Source: Quercus robur (lineage: Eukaryota; Streptophyta; Magnoliopsida; Fagales; Fagaceae). From it: 64,000 nucleotides of DNA. This document shows, in pieces, positions 55,915 through 64,000 of the stretch. A program made the translations under genes and the position numbers. Where the stretch lies: contig NC_065543.1 of the NCBI RefSeq assembly GCF_932294415.1, positions 47,579,777 through 47,643,776 of the forward strand, read 5' to 3'. Below the pieces are notes generated by a model, which worked only from the letters and a program-made list of their open reading frames with translations, was not told the origin of the DNA and searched no databases. The stretch's first letter is position 1. Every line of letters begins with the position of its first letter.

Positions 55915-58900
55915 TCAATGGTGCTTTGCTATTCCCTGAGGCCACCCCAATCCAGCGTTACCAACGTTTCCAACTGCCTGTATTGGTTCCACCATCCCCT
56001 TTGTAGTGCTGCCAAGTCCCTCCCCCTGCAGATATTACAAAATGAAATGTCAACATAGGGAGTGAGTTAACAAAATCAGCATGTAGATTGTCTTAGATGT
56101 CAAATTGGAGGACCATTTCCATCCATTCAAGTCATCTTATCCTTCATCAAAGACCAAACCCCAACCCCAATCATCAATCAAAAACCAGTAATAATGTGTG
56201 CTAGTGTTAGCCGAGTGACACTATTTGCCTAGAATCAAGAATATCATCAGTTGTTACAGTTTTCTTCTAAGCAGATTTCCAACAAAAAAATGCTAATATT
56301 GTGATTAGAACATACCTCCTTCCAGCCCATGCCTTTCAGAAGTTTTCTGGCATAACTACCAGCTCCAAATGACATGTTCAAGGCCTCGGCTGCAGCTTCT
56401 TCTGTATTGGCAGAAGCATATGATGATGACTGTTCATCTTCATCAAACTTTGAATTCTTTTGTCCAGGGGCCACTCCAAAACCCCCATGCAAGGTTCTTC
56501 TCTCGGCAGCTCTGTCCCTATACACATGGATTCTCTGCTGGAGATACAGTAGGAGACAAAAAAAGGGGTTTAACAAGGTGGATTGTGAAAAGGATGCATA
56601 TAATCCAGAAGATCATATCTAAATGTATATTGTTTAAAACATATAGAACATTTCTCACAAATAGAATATGCCTAATCACCCAAAAATCCAAAATTTTTAA
56701 CTAGCTAGTATGGGTCTGGTACCTTCGGATCAAAATCTAACACTAGTGTAAACAATAAACATAATATCTAGCATCTGATAAAGCATTAAGACATCACTGA
56801 TAGCTCTTAGCTATGCCATTCCCTTATCAATGCTCAAAACTGTCTTCTTTTGGTATTACTTGACGCCATAAACTGAGTTACTACTTGACGCCATAAACTA
56901 GCATTGCATATGCAAACCATCTTCATCAAGGGAATGGTCAAATAGCATTGCACATGTCCATGGAAAAACTTCAAATTTTTACATGCATGTGATGCCATTA
57001 CTTATATGAACTCATGTTTATCTGTTAATTCTATTAAAGGACTCACTCTTGCCATTACGTTATGTGCTTCTATTTTCTATGCTCTTTTGATACTATTGAT
57101 ATACCTTTGTTTGTTGACTAGAATAAGATTAGGTATGGTTTCAGCACATCAACTTCAAATCCAAGCTTTTAAAATAAACAAGTTACCTGTCCAAATGTGG
57201 AAAGATTATCTGGTAATGTAGAAAAATCTTTGCTGGTGGATACTCCATCTGCAGTTTTTGATACATGGTTTCCACTAGATTTAGAGAATGGGAGAGAGTG
57301 ACTATCTACTAATAATTCAGGGAATCCCCAATCTTTTGTTGGGTTGGAAGAATCATAAGTTGACAATGAAGCTAGGTATCTTGCATTTGGTGTCCGCAAC
57401 TTATAAACTTGACCTGATAGGAGGAAATTTCATATAAGTCCAGAATCACACTATTTTCAACAAACTGCGAAATATCTTTATCATTCGCCATCCGCTTCAG
57501 TAAACAAATGAATACAGGCCAATAAAGAACGACCTGGCATATAATGTAGAAGGTTTGTATATGTTGTCAAATGAAAAGAGGTAAATGCAAACCTGACGTG
57601 ACTCGTACCAGATCAAGATGTACTTCACATATTGGGGCAGTTTTTAGGAGACCACCACCTGAAGGCATGGACGGATGACACTTGGCAGACCTTCTCACTA
57701 ATCTTCCAACCAGCCTCACCACCTCACCTTTTCCATCCTTTCTGGTCCCTGTAACCTTTTCCCAGTCCCATAAATCCACAACTTCAAATTCTGGCATTGG
57801 CTCTTCCCCAGATTTAATGACTTGACCATACTGTGCTCGCCAGTTTTCTTCATCCCATGACGCACCTAATCCACAAATGCTTGTGTTAATCCATGTGTCA
57901 AAATTTTGGATCACCAATTTCTTGCACAGGTTAATGACCCAAAAATTGTACAGATCAACTATCTAAACATCCATTTAGGATGGTTTGACAATCAACAGAG
58001 AAACTTTAGAAACAATCTTATATGGATTTAAATGGTTGATATTTAAGCAAATGTCAGGTTATTGGTTCTTGGAGAGACAAATGGCTGATACTTGCTAGGA
58101 TAACATAGGTGAGGTTTACATGTATACATGTGGATGGTGTTAATATTTGGATGAACAAGCCACTTAATAGAGATAACAATAAACCTGATGTTAATAATAT
58201 TATAATGAAAATGGACATCAAGCACTTGATTATTAGCAACATCATACTGGCCATACCTTCATCTAAGACATTTCCACTTGAATTAGTTACATCACAATGG
58301 TTCTTTGGACACCATTCTCCTTCCAGCTCATAAGCATCACTGGTCCCTGCAATCCCATGAATCAAGCCAATTTAGGCCCTATCCCAGATAGGGCAGTCTA
58401 TAAAAAAACAAGAGGATTTGGGACTAACCTTCAGCAGGCAGTGCATCATCTGTTTCCAAGGGCATCATCACATGATCAGAATCAGTAACTACTGGCTTGG
58501 AATAACCAGACAAATAAAGTTCAATAAGTGTATCTTCTAACCTAAAAAAGTAAATAGATATAGTCAGGAAAGTGATCATGATGTGATGAGCTGATGATGA
58601 ATAATAGGAATTGAGATGCTTAAAGTAGCATACCATTCCGATGGAGGAGGTGGATTTTCAGGTTCACTACTGTTGGAGCACTCTGTGTCGCCTGTTAGTA
58701 ACAGTTAGTTAATTGATCAAATTCAATGCATTTAATCCAGAATCATCAAGCACTTATTTGAAATTGCATAGAAGGAGATTCAAACCCAGTTCTGAAGAAT
58801 ATAAGTGATCTGAAAACATCTGATGGAAACCATATGGGACTAAAGAGAACCTATAGATTTTACAAGATTAATGCCATATTTTTTGGCCAATATGCTATTA

Positions 58901-59724
58901 CAAAGGACTTCTACAATAAATTGACCCAATTGATATTCAAAATAGCTCCAAAGCACAAACTTAAGGTACAATCATTAAGGTCTTGTCAGGCCACAATGCC
59001 TATAATAAATCACATTGTGGTTTCCATGATAATAATCATTCTTTGAAATGGAAACAGCATAATATACAAACTTCTTTACAACAGTTGGCATGCATGCTCA
59101 CCTAGCCTGTTTTCATCAGGAGTAGTCTCTATACACTGGTAAACTTCACATTCATCTCCCTGGAATGCATGGAAATTTTCATTGCTGCCACATCTAAATG
59201 TTTCATCTTGACTGGGATTATCATAACCAGTTTCTTTGTTCTGATCAATTTCACCTTCACCACTCTGAGAAAAAACAACAAAAACTAACATCAAGAACAT
59301 TACATAACACAATCCTCTCTATCAAAAACAACCAGAATACTACCTTTTCAGACTCCATAAGCACATAATTTCCATTCTCAAACTTGTAATAAAGCCCATC
59401 TCTACCACTATAGTACCATCCAGCAACTGGGTCATGGTAAAATCCACTACTGCATCAAATTAAGACCCCAAAAAAATTATAAATAAATAGAAGGACAACA
59501 ACTTATGACCGAGCAACAAACTTTAAGGATACATAAAAATTGAAATACTTTGATTTAACCAAAGATGAAATCTTTTTGACAATTTGAGAATCCTAAATTA
59601 ATGAAACTACAAAAAAAAAGGGGTTGTGTTTTTGAGTAGTAAAGAAAAACCTGGCATGGAAATAGAGCTGAGAATTCTCGTCCCAAACAAAGGAGCAATC
59701 GTCTGATTCAGAGGTACCCATCAT
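55915..59724 (-). CDS. OCRE and G-patch domain protein, AGGF1-like (10 exons)
   Basis: A nuclear RNA-processing type protein. G-patch proteins often activate DEAH helicases and OCRE domains occur in splicing factors; the role here is inferred. Exons in order of translation: 59651-59724, 59344-59449, 59102-59264, 58634-58691, 58429-58541, 58257-58346, 57593-57865, 57187-57413, 56316-56537, 55915-56025. All are GT-AG and in frame, giving 478 residues. An OCRE-like repeat lies at 13-55 (FVWDENSQLYFHA, GFYHDPVAGWYYSGRDGLYY). The centre is acidic, followed by a conserved-looking block at about 205-330 (ASWDEENWRAQYGQVI, VDLWDWEKVTGTR). The C-terminal G-patch at about 417-465 has AEALNMSFGAGSYARKLL, GMGWKEGEGLG and AGLGW. 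Two ATGs are adjacent (59724, 59721); either could start. No FHA domain is seen, unlike animal AGGF1. Exon 9 has a CAGCAG tandem acceptor. Confidence 0.9.
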
Positions 59725-60310
59725 TTGTTTTTGCTTTGTTTCTCTATAGTCTATAATTGAGTTGCAGAGATTTGAAATTCAGTGTTAATATTAGAAGTAG
59801 AAAGCCACAGGCATTGAAGCTTTGAGTATGGGTCGCCTTGGAAGCGTGGTGGTGATGGAGAACATTGTTTTTTGGTCTGGGCTGAGGCTTGCTGCAAAAC
59901 AGAGTCCAAAATTGAGTTTGGGCTGAAACTGAGCTTTAGCTTGCTTGAGTTGGGCCCAAAACCCCTTAATTACTTTTTTGAATAGGCCTAAATCTGGGCT
60001 CCATCTCCATGGCTCGGTGGCCTAGAAAAGGGGTCTGAGTCGTCTGTCCATGAAAACATTGAAAAGAAAAGGTATCGTTACTTAAAGAGATCTGCTAGCG
60101 TTTGAAAGCTTAATGTGGTTACCTAAATGGTTTTATATGATACCCACTCATGCAATTTTTGATAAAACGTGAAGGTAATGAATGTCTTAGGATATTGGTT
60201 AACGTTGAATTTTATACTCTAATCAATTGACTTTTGATAAGGAGTCGAGCCACTTTTAGTTTAAAATATACTAGCTTCTAAGTATGCGTGTGAGCGCGTG
60301 CTTAGAGGTT
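59725..60310. other. upstream region of the G-patch gene
   Basis: This must hold the promoter of the minus-strand G-patch gene. No TATA box stands out. The part to about 60,060 is of mixed composition with GGGCTGA/GGCCCA-type motifs. No gene is seen. Confidence 0.4.
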
Positions 60311-60552
60311 TTTCTATTTTTGAGTAAAAGTTAACAATTTGTATTCATTATAATTTGAAATTGCTAAATTTTCTAATCACAAAAAACATAGAAGTGTGAT
60401 AAAAAAAATATTTCATTTACAAATGCATAACACTAATCACACCCCTAGGTATTTTTTTTTTTATCACACCCCTAGGTATTTTATAATTAGAAAATATAGC
60501 AATCTCAAATTATAATGAATACAAATTATTAACCTTTACTCAAAAATAAAAG
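60311..60552. mobile_element. foldback MITE
   Basis: The left arm at 60311-60378 (ATTTTTGAGTAAAAGTTAAC, AATTTGTATTCATTATAATT, TGCTAAATTTTCTAAT) matches the complement of 60484-60552 with a few differences. The centre holds two direct copies of ATCACACCCCTAGGTATTTT (from about 60437 and 60463). It is non-coding. Confidence 0.75.
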
Positions 60553-60799
60553 AGTCTCTAGACTAGTCCACTATAACTTTAAAAAAAAAAAAAAAAATAA
60601 TAATAATCCACTATAACTTGAACATGAATACCTAAAATATAAAATATGCATAAATAATAATATCTCTCCGTTATAATTGTTAAAATCCATATCTATTCAT
60701 TTTTATTATTAGTACTGAATTCACTCCAATATTTGTAGGCACGTCTAATCTAACCTTTTTTTTTTTTTTTTTTTTCCAGTGAAGTATAGAACATGAATA

Positions 60800-60824
60800 A
60801 TATATATATATATATATATATATA
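60800..60824. repeat. (TA)n microsatellite
   Basis: A TA run just downstream (on the + strand) of a poly-T tract at about 60757-60777. Confidence 0.9.
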
Positions 60825-61212
60825 TTCTAAGTCATATAAAAAATAAAAAATCCAATACCAAACAGCATCAAAAAATGAAGAAAGAGAGTAACAGTAAGTA
60901 AACTGTACAGTGGCTTAGATACAGAAGTGGAAAAAGGGTTTGATAATTCAGGGGCCGGTGGCTTTTCTTCCTTGAGTTTAGTCCCTGAACGCAATGTGTA
61001 ACGTTGAAGCTTCGGTTTCCCCGATCCTACAATGTCTCCTCAAACAAACATACAATACCACAACCTCAGTACCCAAAAAACAAAAAATACAGAGAAAGAG
61101 AGAGGGTGTTGTTAAAGGCAACAAATTTGCAACTATTAGATAAAATAAAAAATGCAAAAAAAATCAGCAAACGCAATGCCCAACAAAATCATCAACAATT
61201 TAAAAAAGAAAA

Positions 61213-61319
61213 GGCCATACCTCAACATGCCCTGCGTTTGAGGGCTCAAGTGGCAACTCAAAATCCATGATCTCTTTCTTTGGCACTACTGCTTTCTCAG
61301 CATTAGGATTTGGGGAAAC
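61213..61319 (-). other. possible exon of an unrecognised minus-strand gene
   Basis: On the minus strand the segment is bounded by CTATAG at the 5' side and GAG|GTATGG at the 3' side, like a splice acceptor and donor. Only one frame is open: VSPNPNAEKAVVPKKEIMDF, ending in PLEPSNAGHVE. About 200 bp further along the minus strand (60830-61040) another open stretch reads SGKPKLQRYTLRSGTKLKEE and KPPAPELSNPF before a stop. The two do not join in phase at the obvious acceptor, so I cannot confirm a gene. It could be the 3' end of a gene whose 5' part lies beyond the hAT element, or a fragment. Confidence 0.3.
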
Positions 61320-62568
61320 CTATAGAATATCAAGCATGTGATTATGTGAATATACAAATGCATTCAACTATCTCTAAGGACCAAAATTATCACAAAAACT
61401 TAGACACATACCATGTCGAGAAAAAACAAACACAGCAATCTTGATAACAATTTTTAGCAATCCACTAAGCAACCAAATCAGCCTGCAAACAAAACTAAGC
61501 CAAAGTCAATGTAAATATGTAGTTTCGATTACTCTACAAGTAGCAATTTTGTTACCTTTTAGTCTATCACGTACCGAGAGATAAAGAGCTGTTTGTGTTT
61601 GTATAGGACTCTATTGCTAAAAAAAGGGGTCTAATAAAATAACAACTTTTTTAAGAAACTACTCTAAAATTTAGAATTTGAAATGGAGTAAACGGTTGGT
61701 TTAATTTTTGCTACTTTTTAGGAAAAAAATGTATCAAGCGTGAGATCAGAGCCGGCTCAACAGCAGATGCAATCGTCTAAGGCACCCAAATAAAAAAAGG
61801 CCCCACTTGTAAAAAAAAATTTTATATATAATATATTTATTTATATATTTTAGTTAAAAAAAATTTTAAGCATTTTTATTGGTCAATAAAATGCATTAAA
61901 AAGGCCTTATTGTATCCTAAAATACAAAAAAAAAAATGAAAAAAAAAAAAAGTCAAAGTTCAGCTAACACAATTAAATTTTAGGAGACAAATGTATTAAT
62001 TCATTCTTGAAATATGCTCAAATTAAAATTAATAGCAGACAAATTCATTAATAATATAACGTAATTGTCTTGAAATATGCTAAATTAGAGATTATAAATG
62101 TCAAAAACAAAAGAAAAACCTCACAACTCTCTGCCTCTTCATCTATATTCTGACAGTTTTACCTTTCTTTTCTTCATCTTCATCTTGATTTTGATCTTTT
62201 TTCATCAACTCAGTCAGCCCCTCTAACTTAAAATTTTTCTTTGTTGATTCCTGCATACCACTCTACCAGGCACCAGTCGGCAGTCACAGAAGGTATTTTT
62301 CAGCTTCAGTTTTTTCTTCCGCTCTTTCTCTTTGTCTTTCCGAAAATAAAGACGCAAGACTCATCTATTTCTTTAACTTATATTATATATATTTTTAGTT
62401 TGTTTCACCCATTCACTGCACTGCACAACTTTTGGATGGGATGGGACACGTTTTTTGTTCTGCTGGACCTTTATCTACTTTAAAACTTAGCCATAGGATA
62501 GAAATTGGAGAAAAAATGCAGATCCGGCTGGATGCTTCATGCTTCTCAATTTCTTTTTAATAGGAGTA

Positions 62569-62615
62569 CTGTGGTCAGTGGTTTGTCACGTCACGTGACA
62601 AACCACTGACCACAG
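62569..62615. repeat. hairpin with 22-bp perfect arms
   Basis: CTGTGGTCAGTGGTTTGTCA followed by CG, a TCA spacer, and the exact complement of the arm. It lies between the proposed hAT end and the transposase start. Confidence 0.9.
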
Positions 62616-62981
62616 CACAGTTTTTTTTTGGTTAAAGAACACTTATTCACTTTGGTCCGACGGGTTCTCAACCTTTTTTTTTTTTTTTAATTAATTTATT
62701 TATAATCTGACATTTTACTTATTATTATAAATTATTATGCTAATTAATAATTTGATGTATATCATATCAACTCATTTGTATTATAGTGACATTAATTTAT
62801 TAAATCATGTATTAAATTAATTTTTATTTGTGCAGGTTTAAACTTTCAAGTGGTCACGGCTCTAGAAAAATTGCAATAACCAGGTTCTATTGTTCTATAT
62901 TTTAAAAAATATTTTTAGTTAAATTATCATTTTTAATTATAAATTGTGTTTTATTTATCTATAAATATTTTCACATTATAA

Positions 62982-64000
62982 ATGTCTACTAGAAAATATT
63001 TATCCGGATATGAAAAACTTCTTAAAAAGAGAAAAATTGAAAAACAAATTGAATCTCAAAAAGGATCTATGGATAAATTTATTACTAGTATTAAAAAAAA
63101 CACAATAGAAAGTTTGGGTGAAAATATTACAAATGAACAAGAAACTTATCAAAAAGAGTTGGAAGATGATGAAATTATACAACAAAAAGAGAATAATGAA
63201 AATAGTCCTAATAATGTTGAAACATCTGATGTAACAATAATTGATAATGAAAAACAAAATAATTTAGAAGAAAATGAAAAAATGACTAACCTACTTACTA
63301 ATAATATCTATGATCCAAGTCAATGGGAAAATATTGATACAAAATTAAGAGATTTATTAGTAGAAAAGGGTCCAATTAGAGAGAATGATATAAAATTTCC
63401 TTTAGATAAAGAGCGTAGACATTTTTCTACTACATTTTATTTTAAAAAGTTATCAAATGGGGAGAAATTTGATAGAAGATGGCTAGTGTATTCAAAAGAT
63501 TTGGATAAAGCATTTTGTTTTTGTTGCAAGTTGTTTAATTCAACAACACATGGTAATAGTACAAATCAACTTATTAATGAAGGAACTAATGATTGGAGAA
63601 ATATTAGCAATAAGATTAAAAATCATGAAACAAGCAAAGAGCATGTTACTAACATGAATGCTTGGATTGATTTAGAAATGAGATTATTGAAAAATAAAAC
63701 AATTGATAAAAATTTCCAAGAACAAGTAAACAAAGAGAAAGATCATTGGAAAAAAGTGTTGTTAAGAATTATTGCTGTAGTAAAAAATCTTGGAAAAAAT
63801 AATTTGGCCTTTCGAGGAAAAAATGAAAAGATCTATCAAGAAAATAATGGAAACTTTTTAAGTCTAATTGAAATGATTGCAGAATTTGATCCAGTAATGC
63901 AAGAACATGTTCAACGTATTCAACATGGTGCAATTCATAATCATTATCTTGGACATAATATACAAAATGAATTGATACAATTGTTAGCAAATGAAATTAA
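62982..64000 (+). CDS. hAT-family transposase, TTF zinc finger/DUF4371, 3' part outside the window
   Basis: The open frame runs from ATG at 62982 to the window edge without a stop: 339 complete codons. The start [20 protein letters not shown] fits this family, whose members often begin with a basic RKYxSG stretch. Next come a low-complexity Asn/Glu/Lys region to about residue 110, a TTF-type finger ([20 protein letters not shown], then FCFCCKLF near 178-183, then [20 protein letters not shown]), and the start of DUF4371 ([40 protein letters not shown]). The catalytic core and dimerisation domain lie beyond the window. It is of the same broad class as the transposase at 10552-12879 but clearly diverged, with different element ends. 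It is very A-rich. No disabling change is seen in the visible part. Confidence 0.9.
   Translation, partial: MSTRKYLSGYEKLLKKRKIEKQIESQKGSMDKFITSIKKNTIESLGENITNEQETYQKELEDDEIIQQKENNENSPNNVETSDVTIIDNEKQNNLEENEKMTNLLTNNIYDPSQWENIDTKLRDLLVEKGPIRENDIKFPLDKERRHFSTTFYFKKLSNGEKFDRRWLVYSKDLDKAFCFCCKLFNSTTHGNSTNQLINEGTNDWRNISNKIKNHETSKEHVTNMNAWIDLEMRLLKNKTIDKNFQEQVNKEKDHWKKVLLRIIAVVKNLGKNNLAFRGKNEKIYQENNGNFLSLIEMIAEFDPVMQEHVQRIQHGAIHNHYLGHNIQNELIQLLANEI

Larger units (their letters stand above)
61747..64000 (+). mobile_element. second hAT transposon, 5' part, runs off the window
   Basis: The proposed left end is CAGAGCCGGCTCAACAGC at 61747, followed by AAGGCACCCAAATAAAAAAA and GGCCCCAC, a typical start of plant TTF/DUF4371 hAT elements. 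The candidate left duplication would be CGTGAGAT (61739-61746); the right end is outside the window. A transposase frame begins 1.2 kb inside. The 1.2-kb leader holds a 22-bp-arm hairpin at 62569-62615. Confidence 0.6.

Noticed and set aside
1-64000. CRISPR array, operon or other multi-gene prokaryote-like system
   Set aside because: The window is plant nuclear DNA with intron-containing genes. The spaced repeats seen are tandem duplications or transposon parts, not regular repeat-spacer arrays.

Overview
This is nuclear DNA from a dicot plant. It is AT-rich, has GT-AG (and one GC-AG) introns, and carries plant-type genes (SPC25, FIP37, a TIC32-like dehydrogenase, an OCRE/G-patch protein) separated by long repeat-rich stretches. 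The repeat style (CGGTT-rich foldbacks, AGAGCA-ended elements, a Helitron with a GTGCA hairpin, many MITEs) suggests a woody eudicot, possibly Fagaceae (oak, chestnut or beech). That placement is an impression; no alignment was run.

Layout. Bases 1-21,600 are essentially all transposon landscape: two copies of one MITE family, a tandem array interrupted by one of them, a long-inverted-repeat element (about 3.1-4.5 kb), a possible solo LTR (about 4.9-5.8 kb), two large AGAGCA-ended elements, a complete hAT element with an uninterrupted 775-residue transposase and a perfect 8-bp target duplication (10,385-13,739), a Mutator-like foldback MITE with a 9-bp duplication, a non-autonomous hAT element with an 8-bp duplication, a Helitron-like element, and a third AGAGCA-ended element. 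Kinetochore gene SPC25 (+, 7 exons) lies at 21,689-25,316. A 1.9-kb solo LTR with a 5-bp target duplication follows at 26,441-28,349. A TIC32-like short-chain dehydrogenase (-, 7 exons, one GC-AG intron) occupies 32,547-35,878. From 36 to 45 kb I see only repeats and a decayed RNase H-like fragment. FIP37 (+, 14 exons), the plant WTAP orthologue of the m6A writer complex, spans 45,112-55,300, with SINE, LINE and MITE debris in its introns. An OCRE/G-patch gene (-, 10 exons) converges on it at 55,915-59,724. The right edge has a foldback, two exon-like stretches of an unrecognised gene, and the 5' part of a second TTF-finger/DUF4371 hAT transposon that runs off the window.

How the genes relate. 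The four reconstructed genes are ordinary single-locus housekeeping genes: chromosome segregation, chloroplast-type dehydrogenase, mRNA adenosine methylation, and a probable spliceosome-associated factor. There is no operon-like logic. The only notable arrangement is that the two RNA-processing genes are tail to tail with 614 bp between their stop codons. I rebuilt each gene exon by exon; all junctions keep frame and the predicted lengths (301, 330, 345 and 478 residues) fit the families where I know the usual size. I found no convincing sign of a new multi-gene biological system. The most novel material is in the transposons.
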